From Steromphala cineraria (taxonomy: Eukaryota; Mollusca; Gastropoda; Trochida; Trochidae), in NCBI GenBank assembly GCA_916613615.1, contig OU744732.1:44817227-44881226 (forward strand): a stretch of DNA of 64,000 nucleotides, given 5' to 3'. How positions within the stretch are numbered: the first letter of the stretch is position 1; each line of letters starts with the position of its first letter. Position numbers and translations under genes: made by a program. Below, piece by piece: positions 24,501 to 39,500 of this stretch. A model generated the notes under the pieces. That model searched no databases, had not been told where the DNA came from, and saw only the letters and a list, made by a program, of their open reading frames with translations.

Positions 24501-27500
24501 AACATAGGTCTGGTGGCGACGAAGAGCGACTTTCGATCGGAATACTTCTCCACAGTCGGGACAGGAATATGTGCGGTCTTCTGGAAATGAAGAAAACAAA
24601 TTTAAATTCAAAGTCTAAGAAAAGGGATTAGAATTGAAATATTCCTTGAAAAATACTTACGCTACAAATCTAGTATTTTGAAATGGACATGATTTCATTG
24701 AAACTGACAACCTCTGATAAGCAATGAACAGGACTAGTAATACTGACATAATGCTAGGAAATTGACATAAAGTGAAATGAACAAACTCATACTGAAAGTG
24801 ACGATCTCAACAGTGAAATAGACAATCTTTATGTGAAATTGACGATGTCAGTGTGAAATTGACGACTAAAAGTGACGAGTCTCGGTGAAGGATCTATCGT
24901 GGGAGCGAGACGTCTTGACAGACACCCTGTACCGCCATATGTCACATCCTTGTAACAGAAATTAAAGCAGCACCGTGAATTGTGATTGGCTGAGGAGATA
25001 ACGTGTGCTCTCTTAACGACACCACTGATAATTAATTGGACTCTGAGGAGTTAACGATGTGATCATGGCTTCAGACATCAAACAATCACCACCTGTTCAG
25101 GTGATACAATAAGGTAATCAAGCTTCCCTATCTTTCAGGTGAAAACATTTTCCTTCAATGACTTTCAATCATTCTGTTTACCTTATGTCTTTACTGATTT
25201 AATTTATTTTGATTTTTCTAAATAATTAAAATTGGTTTAATAAATTATTAGCTTGAGCATGTAGCGGTCTAACAAAATAAAAATAAAAATGATTCAATGT
25301 TCAATGAAATTAAATTTTCTAAACAAAGGTAATAAAAAGAAACCACAACTGTATTTCAAATTCAAGATCTAAATTTTTAAGCAAAACACCTGGTTAGCAT
25401 AATTTGAAATTACCTCTATTTATACCTGTACTTTTGTATCTTAAACAGGAGCTACCTAGCATAACAACCAAAGCCTATAATCTATGAGCCATAAATTCTA
25501 AGTATTGCTTCTACTCCATATCATAAGCCTTTATCCATCTAGTTAAATCTCTGTCTACACAGACATGGGCAAACTGTTCTGGGGAAAGTTCAATCACGGG
25601 AATGGTTAGATTGATTTAAAGAGACACAGAACATGGTCAAACACCAATCAATAATCCAAACTCCCAGATATATATTTGAAAAAAAATTAAAAAAACCTAA
25701 ATAATTATCAATTCTTAAAACAAAATTAATCTCCTAAAATAAATATAATCATATTCAAATTATCATTTAACAAATCACCTGTGAATAATTTCCAGTGCTA
25801 AATAGTTAAAAGGATAAAATTGTTTTTGAAAAGAAAAAAATATAAAAAAAGTATACAAATAATACATATATCAAAGACATAGGTAGGATAATAGATATAT
25901 ACCTGGGAATATAGAGTCCTGCTGACGAGCTAGTATTTCGGCCTGCGACCATATATCCATGAAAGACTAACAAGCTAAACTCCTTACTATCCTCACTCCC
26001 ATCACAACACCACCTCAATGTTGTATCTCGTAACTTTTTTTATTATTGTGAGAAAACTCGGATCTCAGGTGAGCTAAGCCCCGCCTACTGTCCACTGATT
26101 CGTCGGCTGGGTAATTAGTGGGATTGTAATCAACAACGCCTGTCAATCACGGACAGGTATGTTCCCTCGCTATACTGCGCTACCCGGTCACTTGTTGAGA
26201 GCTTAAAGACTGGACCGGCCAGTCAAATTGCCCTGAGGGCTGTCTTATAATGAGGGCTTGGCTTTATAATGAGGTGCAATATTTTGTTTAAAAATGAAAG
26301 ATAGGAAATTTATTTAGTGTATTAGAATTTGCCTTAAAGATATTTGAATAAATCACAAAGAGGATTTATTTGCCTAAATCATTGGGGGAAAAGCTATGAA
26401 AATATGACAATGACATATTTTCATGTTATAGTGGGAAGCAGGTGATTGGATGATACAATAGAGGAGAGGTCGTAGGTCAAAACACCCCTTCTCTTGACCA
26501 CTGCCCAGTACTGTCCAGACCCATTATCCCACCAACAGCCTTGCAATGACCAGTCCAAAAGAATATAATGTCATCAAAAATGAAGACTCAATAGGTGGAA
26601 AAAAATTACGCCCCACTGACCATCCATTCTTCCCGTCTATGATTAAGCCCATCTGCTGACCATTGGCTCGGACTGGTCAAGTCAAAGCAAAACACTAAAT
26701 ACATGAAACACTTATTGAGTGTCTCATGGAGATAATGTGCCTGTCCGTTATCTCTCACAAAAGCGGGGATGTACCCTCCTTTCGGACAATAGAAAATATT
26801 GACCAAGTCCGGTGGAGGTATTGTCCATCTATTGTCCGGCCAATACTGCGGCCTGAGTGACCAGAGGGCAAGATGACACCTAATTATCTCCACAGATAAC
26901 TAGCTAATTGATCTAATATCACTGTTATCCTTGTATCTCCATTGACCATCCTAATAAAGATATAACAAGATTAACTACAAATCAAAATGTACAATTGATA
27001 TGAAAATGATGAGCGAGTGAGGATATTCAACAAAAAAAACCCTTAAAACTAAATTTAAACCTGATATGAAATTTTAAATTCATTGTCGAAAATTATCAAA
27101 CCAAAACATAAGGATAAGGAATAAAAGTGCTAAAATTGGAGTGTTATTCAAATGTCATCATAAAACGAACAAAATCATTGTCTCTTAACAAAAAATGAAT
27201 TTGGGACGAAAAAAAAATGGGTTAAGCAACAAAGAAGATGGGGCTTGTGACTTGTGTTGTTTTGAAGATTGCACGTGAAGTGTACCCATTGTAATACTCG
27301 GGCGCACGCTCCCGTTCTCTACGCTCATAGTGCCAGGTGCTAAGACCATCTGCCTACCACGAGCTTTGTGTCCAAGCCACGCTTCTCCCTCTTGAACTAC
27401 CTGCAAGGGCCGTAATCCAGGCTAACGTGTCATAATGGAGTTAATTGTTTACACACCGCCTCGCATCGTAGGCTAGTATTTGGAGGCAGTGATACCAGGC

Positions 27501-30500
27501 AGAACTCTCAACTAGCTTTTGTTGGGCAGATAAAGGGTGAGGTCCCCCCTCGGAAGAAGAGTTTCGGGGGGAGGAAGGGGGGACTCATCAAGAGTGTAAT
27601 TAACAATGGGGAGGGTCAAAGGAGACGCTAGATTATTTGTATATTACTTTGATTTGGAGGAAATTTTATTTTCAGAGTTGTCCTTAAATGATGGGGAGGA
27701 ATTTTGGGGGGAACTCAATTATTTGTATGTTACTTTGATTTAAAGATAATCCTCTTTTCTGAGTTGTCTTTGTAATGATTAGGAAGTTATTGGGAGGGAC
27801 GGTAAATTATTGATTATTACTCTAATGTTCTGGGTGGGACAAAATATTTTTAGTGGGTAATTTTACATTAAAAGATTTTTAATTTAGGTTGAGAATTTAA
27901 TTGATTGTATTACGATTGAATTGATTCTCTTTTTTAAGATTTATTACTTTTTGAGAATATTGCGATTTCTGAAAATATTTTTTAGATTATGATTTACACT
28001 AAATGGTAACCTTATCCAACTTAAATGAAAAATTAGATTAACAGATCCCAGCCACAAACATATTCATAAAACTGCATCATTTTTTAAAGATAAATCTGTT
28101 CACACAAAGAAGATTATTCAAACTGGCATTACTTTATGTCATTTCTCTCGTGAAAATCAGAATATGAATTTTAATGAAGCGGGTTATTAAACCTTGACGA
28201 CATTTATGTATGTTTTGATCAATTAGGAAGAATTCGCGTGAGACATGATTATTATCAATAAAATGATATTTTTCTATTTTTATCTTTTTTTCACAGCTCA
28301 GCTTGGGAAAGATTCGATGTAAACAATACAATCAAAACCCAAAGTGTCAGGAGCACACGAGAAAAGATATACATGAGCGGTGTTATTGTAAAGAGACAAC
28401 GTTAGGGCTGGCGATCATATGATGCGGCAAATATTGGATGCGACGTTCGTTCCCCTTTCAGAGCTAACTATACCCATTTCTAACCATGCATGACAAATGC
28501 ACTGGATGACTTTTGATTTTGTTCGTATAAATTGATAACAAATCCCTTATTCAAATTGTTCGTTTGTAACATTTGTGAAAGTAATTCATACTTTTTATGG
28601 TATAATTTACATTGATGGCAATTTGCCTGGCCAAGGACAATTTAATATGTAGAAAAAAAATCACAAAGACCTCACATCAACGTACCAGTAAACCTATTTG
28701 TACTTTAAATTTGAAATGTAAATAAAGTATTTTGTATCAAAAAAAGAAAACAATTTCCTTTAGCTTTTGTCAGATGTAAACAGAATGAATAATTTTATTC
28801 CAATGCATTTGAGCATTCTGTGAGCATTTAAGTATACCGGTATAAAGATATATACAGTAATATCTCTAAAACTTAAAATCACACAAAGTCAATTAAATAA
28901 ACAAATATTGATTTACACTAAAAATATAAAAAATTTTAGAAAAATAGTCAATATCATCATTGGAATTCAAAATTTTAAAATTTTCATTTACTAATATCTT
29001 TAAAAACATAATTTTATAGAAATTGAAATAATAATTTTGAAATTTAAAATAACTCGGAGATTCTTAGTGCAAGTCAAAATTCAAGTGTACAAAACTGTGT
29101 TGTTCTTCAGTACAAAGAAATTCAAGTCGAGTGTTTGGTTTAGGGTGAACGGGGTAAGAGTGGGCTAAATACTTGGGGTAAGAGGTATCGGGGTGCAAGC
29201 ATATTAACGGGAGCTTAGATGCTTTATCTTGTCTCTGGGCCATGCCGATCTTAGACATAAGTCTAGCGTAGGGTGAGTTAGAACATAGCTATTGTACAGG
29301 ATTACTCGGTCCCATACCTCGTATAGTTAGCCGTGGATATAGCGTGACTTCCGTCCGAAATGTACGATCAGCTGCCACTCAAATGATAACAACGCTAGTC
29401 ATCCGTACATGCACTTTGCGCAATCTACGAGGAGTCCTTGTTACAGATAGCACGAGACAAAGCATAAAAATGAGTGCTGGCACCTGAGATTTCTTCACCT
29501 CGTCAGCTTTTGTTTGTAAAGGTAGATACAGGTACTCTAATATCATTGTAACACCTTAACGAATATTCAGGTGTGTCACCTTTAACCAGAATTTGAAATA
29601 TACACACTATTGTGAAATTGGCACCCTTTTCAGTTGACCTGATTGTATAAAAGTTTTTAAATCTTAAATTGGGAATTTAACTAATTTTAGCCTTTTTTTG
29701 TAAAGAGGAAAATGCTAATGAGCGAAAGATTCAAAGATCAAATACCTTTTAACTGGAGGAAGAATTGATGTTAATCGCTTCAGGATCTAATTTGAAATTA
29801 CTGATCACCTTACACAGATATATATAACACTTTGATGAGCAATCTTTCCTATCAAACCCTGACACAATTAACTAATTAAAATGTCATAAACTCTGGACGA
29901 CTGTCACAAAAGATCATTTTCTGCTACTGTTTTCCTAACAATAATCACCTTTCCCTAGTTCAAAGGCCTATGAGTTGTTTATGGCTGGTAAAATAAACAT
30001 TATGTCATAGGTGAGTAGACAATACCTGTGAATACCTGCCCCCATTGTTCCTAACGAACACCTTACAGCTCGGGGATACCTGCCATTGCTACTGGATACA
30101 GTTCTCACCTTGCCAATTTGTATCCAGGTAACTCTCAAGAGCTAATTTACACCTGTACTGTCTTACCTTAGCCAGGTGTGAGAACTACCTGTCGTAAATA
30201 TCAAACAAGTCACAATTGAGTTTTGCTGCCTAAAATGAGGATTCACTTATGTTTCTTTACCACACCTGAACAACTGACAATAATCACTTAACACCTGAGT
30301 TACCTAAATGCAAACTATCAATCACGAGTAACACCTCTGCCTAGTGAATAAGACCTACATGATCTAATCTGTTTCAAGTGACAGGTAAATACAGTTGTCA
30401 TAACAACCTATTAACCCTAATTTACAGGTATACATCTGATCTTCTTTACATGACTATAGGAGGATCTCAGGTATTTGTAGATCAAAATCAAGAGAACTGC

Positions 30501-33500
30501 CCAAAACAATTTAAGAAATACTAAAAACCTATCATACCTTTCCACCAAAATGAATTTTTTATGAAAAAAAAAGAGTGTGTTACCAAAAAACATGAAGTTG
30601 AAAGAATGAAAATATTCAAGATACACCCAATTGAAGCATTTAACCATATAATTCTCCTTTCAGACAAAAAAACAATCTCCTATTAAAAAAGTAGGAGGAT
30701 CCTTTAAAAGGTGACATGCAAGTTTGACTAAACATGAATTAAAATATTTTTGAAGGGTATACAAAACACTTACGGTCTTCAGTTTCATTCCAAGTCATTT
30801 TGAGGGTATATGTTTCACAGGTAAATAAATAATCCAGGTATGACCTGATCCTGACGAGAAAACAGGTGTAACTGACCAGGTAACCACAGGTAAAGGTATT
30901 TATTTGTCGCAGCCTCTGTTCACCTGTCACGCTCAGTCATGCACCTAACGAAGGACACTAATTAACATCCATTGAACAGTAATTGTTTCACACAGGTGAT
31001 AATTGCAGGTGTTTTTACAATACCTATCACTTGCTACTGTCAGTTCTACCTGAATGATCTAATTAATTAGCATCGTTAACATCACTCTCATACTAAGTGA
31101 TGCTTTCACTGCCACAGAAGGAAGATTATCTAATTAACACTATCACTGTCATAATGAATGATCTAATTAAAAGTAATGTTTTCCTTGTCATCATTATCTA
31201 AAAACATAGATAATTTAGAAGTGGTGTCATAGCAGTTAATTATGTCATTAATTAGCGCTAATTTTGTCACCAATTGGAAAAAAGATAAGATAACCATTTT
31301 TATCTATCTTCGTTCTGTTTTCAGTTTTTCTTCAGTACAGGTAGGTTCCTTGTAGGCAATTTTGTGAATTTGTGTGTCTAGTAAATATATTTATATGATT
31401 AAGACTTACTTCAGATAACCTTAATTCAACTATTACAACAGTTAATAGTAATTTATCAATTTAAGTTAAGCACCTTCAATGTGATAATGTTTTAGATAAC
31501 AGCAACACATGATTTATATTATTGTGCAGAATTTCCTTTAAAAAAATGAATCATTTTCAATGAGGAAATAAAAAAGATTATTAATCCTTTTGTAAATCAA
31601 TCAATTTCCTCCTAAAATGTAGATGCTGATAGATAAATATTCATAGAGTTCACAGTTGAATATTTTTTTTACATTAGCAATTACCTCAATATTTTGTTAT
31701 GTAGAAGTTGGGTTTATTCTTACCTAAGTTAAAATTTTCAATTAGTGACATATTTCTATATTTGAAGCCTTATAGGTAACAAGTCAATTTAACATTTGAA
31801 AGGGGAAATATCCATATTCCTTCATTAACCAAACTGAATTAATGATAATACTTGTATTTCAAATTCATACTTTTTAGTAGTAAACTGGCAACTTATTTCT
31901 TATAATTTTCTAGATAAATTACATTTAGACAGTGAACCATTGTAAAATTGCTACTTTTTAAGAACACATTAATTATACAGGTAAGTTTAACATATAGATA
32001 TAAGTCACTATTCAGGTAAGTATTACATACCATCTTCAACTCTATGCATGGCCATTGCGTCAACTTCCATTTCAGGGTACATGGCCTCTCTAGCATACAG
32101 TAACATCTCTTCTCCTGGGTGAATGTCTCTCACAGCTCGGTAGTACACCTATAAATGGAAAACACCTGCCTTAATTACAGGTAAATAGCCTTTGATCTAA
32201 TTAAAATCATGCAAGCCTCTTCAGGTAAGGCTTACAGTAAGACAATAGACATCAAATTGACCATTGTAATCCACTAAGGGAAAACAAAGGGATGTAATTG
32301 TTTGTTTTCAGGTAACCAGGTGAGTTAATTAGGAAAGGTAAGTTCATCATAGGTATGGCTAGGGGATGTGATGATAGGTGCACAAACTGGCCACTGGTCA
32401 CTCATTGGTCAAGCATAATTAGACAAGAGGCCTTAGGGGAATCCTCACAACATGACCAGTCTTGTAAAGATGAAAAGTAAATCTTGTACGAGAATAAAAG
32501 GTAACATAGGTATGTTCCTAAAGGGGATTAACGATTCGGATTTGCCGAAGGGGATTTGGGTTGGGGGAGGACAGATCTAAGATGTTTTGGACAATGGTGT
32601 CGTAATTAACACAAGTCGTGTTGCGTTGCTCGATTTTAGCAAGCTGATGATGATGTGATTTGCTTTGACAATGGATGACAGACTGACAACTATGTACCTT
32701 ATTACTTACATGAAATTGACACAGGTGACTTCCTCTAGGCTAGATTAAGATAGGGAACATGTAATGAAGTTAAGGAAGATGAAATTAATCTCATCATGAT
32801 GATTTGATATCATTTCTATTTCCATATTGTCTTTGAAGATTTTGGTAATTAGCTCAAGAATCATTAGTGATACAAAGCAATTTACACTTTGAATAAATGA
32901 AGGAAAATGTTTAAAAAAAATTATGATAAGATGCATATCAATATTGGTCAAAATTGATATTGGTTATTTGAGTATTAATTTCTTAATGGATAACTTTGAA
33001 AGTACATAATTGAAAAGTTGAAATTAAAGAATATTACAGAATGATTAAATCTTAACTTTGATAAAGTCAATAAGAAATATGCAATCAATTATCTCCTAAA
33101 CCTAAAAATATTTATGATTCTAAAACATTTCACTTTTCCAAGCAGGTAGATATGTCTTGTTCAACACAGACAGCCTTTTTAGAAAGTACAGACCCATAAT
33201 CTGCTCTTCAATCAGTTAAACGATTGTACGCTTTGCAGTGATCTAAATTGTTTACTAAGCTTAAAATCAAAGTAAATGCAAAATGATTTTTTTGCTACTA
33301 TAAATCCTAACCAAATAGGGTGGATCTTTGAATCTAATTATCTCTCCACAAGTAGATAGCTAAACAAGCGGGCGGTTACTATCTACAAACTGTGTACCTT
33401 GTAAACATAAATGAATGGATGATATTGGGAAAAACAAACAAATACAGCTTATCAATATGACAAAACCTGACAGTTCAAAAAGACGACAATCTTCTTTTTC

Positions 33501-36500
33501 TATTTTTATTGAGTAGATGGTCAAATGTCAATTTCGTGTTCAAATACTCCTTACAAATATTCCATTCATGAAGTTTAAAAAGTTAAATTTTTTGTCTTTT
33601 TCATTTCGATAATATGGCTTTTTTTTGTACTTGTATTTTTCAATATCGTTTTACCTCTTATATTTAGTTTATATTTTTCTTTGCTGAATGAATTTTAATA
33701 ATGTTGATTATTTGGATTCTTTTTCAATTTCTTTTCTCTTAGATGAATATTTTCAATCAAATGTTTTAATCTCTTGTTGACGACTGACTTTAAATCTTAC
33801 TTCGGAAAACTGCCAATATCTTTGTGATAATATATCCAAACTATGATTAAATACTACATTAAAGGTAAACATTTCATTAGAATTAATAGTCCTTTTTCCT
33901 TAAGAAGCAATCATGATGATATTCATTAAGTTGAACTATAATCATTTATTTACTCTGAAGTTGTTTATTTACTCTGAGGTTGTTTATTTACTCTGAAGTT
34001 GTTTATTTACCTGAAGGTGATAAACAGATATAAAGATTAACCAAAACTAGATTAACTTTAGAACATATTGTGCAATAAATATCCAAATCCTTCCATGTGA
34101 GTCACATGAAATGTACAAGTTGTTAAGTAATCATTGTCAAGATGTAAACAAGCCTTCACATGCACATGTTAGCTCTCAAAACCAAGTCAAGCATTAATTC
34201 TTAGCTCTTCTTTGATGCTTTCATTTTCGAATCATTAGTTCATTACATAAATTCTGTCCTAGCCGAATACCAGCAGATTTGGCTAATTTGAAGCCTCATC
34301 AGATAATCTAAGAGATTATCCGAGATTATCACAAGCCAAATCTCATATCTACAAGACTTCATCTATAGGATTATCTCTCCGGCCAAGACGGTCAGTTGTC
34401 TATGGTAGTCATGTCCAAACGTCCACTTCTGTTTGTGATATACAGTAAATGAAGTAAAGGGGGTTTAACCCCTAATCCCCCTGATCTAGTCCCTCAAATC
34501 AGTGGGGGTCAGTCTGCTAATCTTCTAACTAGGCTGGACATGACTGGTCAAGGAACTGACCAATAGGTACTTAAGGATTTGATTTATAGACCTTCGAAAT
34601 CAAAGGTTTCTTATGGATTGTAAGCTTAAGTAAATGACTTGCTAAGACTTAAAATATCTGGCTTGTCTTCAAAGTGATTTGTTTCATATAAATTTTAAGT
34701 AAAAATGATAAACATGTCTATCTTTTAAATGCAATATTTGGTTGAAAGGGATCAAATTTTGATTTTGGGTGGAATTGATTCAATATAGTTTGAATTTATG
34801 TGTTGCTAAAATTTATTGCTGAAGTTTATTAAAGTTTGGGGTGAAATTGGCAAGGTTTGGTGAAATAACCCATTTAACAGCTGATGAATTTAAGAAATAT
34901 ACACTTTCCTTCTTGATTTATAAAAATACTAACATAACCAAAAAACTTACTGATAAGAAAACATGTTTGCATTAAAAAGTAACAAAAAGATAGGTATATT
35001 TATACAAAGAAAGGTAATAGTTTTAGACACTTAATCAGATGTAATATTGGTTGAAACATTCAATGGGATCATACTGCTTGATGGAACTGACATTTGCGAA
35101 TATAAAATTTGACAGAAGGCTTGAAAGACATTTACACAACATCTATCAGTTATTATTGTGGTGAAGGCCCTATGAAGATAAAACTCGTAAAAGGAAGAGG
35201 GGTCACATGACCCAAACTGTTAGAGTGGTGGATTATGGGATTGCTGTTAATGTCCGTTAGGAATTTCCCTGTTTGCTTTGACAAGATTTAAACATGAAAA
35301 GTTCTTTCAAGCATTCCAATTTCATGACATTAATAAAAATATGTTTTCTAAAGCATGAATGAGGCAGGATCTAGTAAAGATTCACCATTTAATATCTTCC
35401 CGTGCTAAGGAGACTCCATGACAGATGTCTTTGAAAGTTGTTAAGCGACAGACAAGATAAAACTTAACCCTCTGCATGTCAGAAGCAAAGCAAGCTGCCG
35501 AACGAAGGCATCATTTGGACTATCCTAGCAACTAGTGGGTTAGAAGTGTTGGCTCTCTATCTCTACCGCAGGATATCTGGGTACATTGAAATTTATTACT
35601 GATTTATCATTTTGATTTCTGCTTAAGGATAAATATGACAAGAGTACAAATTCAGTTTTCTTTCACAGAAAAATAATTTCTTGCTTTGAAGTTTTAATTC
35701 ATGTTATTGAATCAAATATTTCCATATCACATATAATAACATTTCTCCAGTAAAAATAAATGTTTGTTTATTACAATTGAAGGAGAGAGAGAAATATAGG
35801 TAGTTGAAAAACTCATCAGACATTGGGTGTGGAAAGACACATATCACATGGGTGGTTACTTCATTCTATAAAATACGTTTTGTCATTCTTCCGTTTTCCC
35901 AGAGTAAAATCTCTCTGGGTGGCAAATAAGCCTGCAGAACAACAGTGACAATTTCATCCCATTATTTCATCCGCCTGCAAAGTCATCCCTTCCCAGAATG
36001 GACTGTCAGGCTTGACAGCATATTGACCAGCGAGAGAATATATCGATGAGATCGCAACGACATTCGTCCTGACACTTTGCGGGGAAGGGGGATTATTTTC
36101 GCTGAGGACAAAGGGGGAGAGATTCACACATCGTGTCATTCATTGATAGACATTGTGAGAAAGTTTTGGAGTCAATCCACGATAAAAAGAGGCAAAATGA
36201 CAACAATAGGTTCATGATCGTCCCCCTGTGACCTCACATGTTAAGATAGGCTTGGCTTTCTTATATCAGTTTTATATTAAAGTCGTCCATTTCATTGACT
36301 CCTAGCTTCTTGTTCTCACAAATACTTTCAAGTTTGACACTTAAGTGTCACAATAATCTTCAACATATTGAGGATTATACACTTAATCTTATCTTTTTTA
36401 CATAAATTTTTCTCTCATATGAATATTGTTTTGTATAAGCTGATCCCTTTTTAAGATACGAGAAAATATATATCAAGAAATTGAGTAGTTTTGTAGCAGA

Positions 36501-39500
36501 GAGGTTATGACATTTTCTCTGATTAAAATACAGATGAAATGTTTTGCTATTGTAAAATATGATCTCAGCCTAACTAGACAGTTAGAAAAATATGTATTTT
36601 TATGTTAAAGCATCTTTTACAAAGCAATCTTTACTACCAATGTTTGTTGATTTCTCACCCTTTTTAAACTTAACAAAACTTTTTCAATAAATATCAGCAT
36701 CTTTTTGAAGTTCATCATGACAAAGAAAATCTATATTTTATCTAAGTCACCGCTTCATTCATCATTCTAAAGATTCCCTTATTGAAGCAATTTAACAAGT
36801 TTATAGCTCGCGTATTGAAAATCTTTACCTCAAGATGTTGTCATTGCTATTCAATTCATGATACGAGGCATCATTAGCGGCTACTAACTATGTCTCCATA
36901 TGTCGCACTGTCATCAAGCTTTCTTCCAAATCCTTTATCATTTGCTCTTATTTATTGCGACGTTGCTTCGTCCGTATTCCCGTCCAATAATATGATACGC
37001 GGAAGAAAGAATATACCATTCGTGTTCAATAAAACTCTATTGTAAGAAAATGAGAAGTATATTGGGAGAGTCGTCAATGACATGGTTAGTTGTATCAATT
37101 TTTACGACCCTGTTCAGCCACAAGCTAATTCAACAGCGTATTTATAAGAGATATAAGAGGCTTGACTAACTTCTGTAACAGATGGACGAAACCTGGAAAT
37201 ACCTTCACAGTTAGATATTGGAGATAATTATTTTATGATGGATAAAAGTCAGTCGGCGACATCTTGCTTAAAACATTCTGCCTGTGTAAATGTACACAGG
37301 ATTAGGATGAATACAATACCTTGGATGAAGTTATATTGCTGGATATAAAAGGGAAATTATTGAAACTGTGAAGTTTGGTTATGGTCATTATAATGACATT
37401 TTGTATACTTAACGTCTTGTGGGATTATTGGGATAACAACTGGCAACAGAAGGTTAATTTCAAGGTGATACTTTGAAATGTACAAAGGTGTTGATATTAC
37501 CTTTAATTAGAACAATAAATGCATTAGAGTGCATATGGTGATTTTTGCATTTATTTAAAATTTCTAAATGATTTTATTGAATTTAAACTATTTATTAATG
37601 TGATCTGTTGTCATGAGTTATATCAGATGCTTGAGCATAAAAAAACATAGAAAAAGATATTTCCACTTTTCTGTGCAGAAAGTTTACCGAAATGAAGATA
37701 TATAGATAATGACAAGTTAAAATTATAAAACACCTTTTATTTATTTTTATCAAAGAAGAATGTATATTTTATCCATGTTGAATAACTAAAAAAGAAGGGA
37801 CAAGAATTAACCCATAAACATGATGGGAAACAAGTAAAAAAGTTGACAACTTTAAAATATATCTTTAAAAATTCTCAATCATAAACTTATGAAGATTTCT
37901 TATCTCTTTAAATCCCTTTTGATTAAAGTTAAAGTTATGTCATAAGGGAGACATAATGTCAAGGTAATGTGACTTGAAAATCATGTTTTGTGTTGTTTAT
38001 TTGTCAAATCCCATACCATAAGGTTATAACTTTCTAATTACCGCTATAATGGAGTTATCTTTTTGTCACTTGTCAAAAATGTGGAAACATCATTTTCAAT
38101 AGCTTACCATACGCTTTGGTTAACTTCGCCAATAACGCTATTAATTTCAAACTGTGAATATTGTGTGAACCTTTCAATGTTTTGATTCCTCGTGTTCCAA
38201 TTGTCCCATATTTCACTTGTAAACTGGTTTCCCTGTCTCGCACAGTGGGACAATTTTAACACTCCGATACTAAAATTATCCCCGTTTGATGGCTTTTAAA
38301 GTCATAATGTGGGAATCTTGACAACAATTTAAAACTAATGTCCTGACTTATTGTACGCCTTAAACATCATCAAAAGAAGATGCATGAAAAAATGTCTTTC
38401 ATAACATTTTATGTTATCACAAGGCCGAAATTACTTTGCACAAAACTCAAAACCAATTCTTAAATGATATTTTGAATTGGATTTTCTATTCTAAAGATTT
38501 ATTTTTTAATCATATTAAGTTTGAGGGTCTTTAATTAAACCAAATGTGAAAAAAAAATTTGAATGATATTTCATTAGGTCAAAATGATAAATTGTTCAAA
38601 AAGTCTATTTTAAAGTGAAAATCCACAGTATGTTAATAGATAACCAAATAAATAGCATCATAATGGCCTCATCTTTGCTTTATTAGCTTTTGATTGGTGT
38701 CAAATTTCATCGCATGGTTTTAAGCATATTACTGATAACGTTTAATTCCTTTACGAGAGTTATAAAGTTAAAGAGCCACGATGGTGATGGGCAGATATTG
38801 ACGAGCCCCCATCTGTTGCCTTTGTCAACGTCACTAATCAATTTCAATTTGGGCGGCGAGACATTCGGAAGTGAGATGAACAGATCATCAACGCCATTGA
38901 TCCGTTCATGATGTTGCACATGTGTGATGACACTCCGATAAGAACGGAACATGATTTACCTGTTGAACAGAAATGAACATTCAGAATGTTCACAGGCCCT
39001 TCTGGGACATAATTTGTCAAAAACTTTTTTATTAATTAAATGAAGGAATGATCAGCAGTGATTGGAGGTCTGTAAAATTTTTTACCAAAAGTCATTCTGT
39101 GTGGCCAATAATCAGGAAACACTATTTGAAAAATGGGAACATAAGGAACACCTCCAATGGCAATATGAGAGAATGAACGAATTGGATGAAAATTAACGTA
39201 ATTGTCATGATCGATATATAATTGCTTTCAATGCATGCTAAATAAGAAGCATCAAGGAATAAAAAGAAGTTTTGAATACGTTGTATCTAATAAAGACATT
39301 TTTATATCGTACCTAATCACCTCAAAATTATGATAAACATATGTTGTCAAAAATCAAACCAAACTTCTTTTATCTGAAAAATCACATCCCCATATAAATT
39401 AAAAGCAAACACTATTCACAAATTGTTTAATCATACGGATGATTTTGATGAACGAGGTATATGAATTTTGACGACAGCTTTTACAAACTCACTAATTACA

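Larger units (their letters stand above)
24581..32030 (-). other. Intron between the second PR exon and the finger-1 exon
   Basis: This 7,450 bp intron holds several GC-richer islands (24870-25090, 25900-26260, 26440-26960, 27230-27480, 29060-29480), a tandem repeat at 27.6-27.85 kb and a CAGGT/ACCTG cluster at 30.0-31.1 kb. No further coding exon is evident, and none is required by the phases. Confidence 0.85.
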
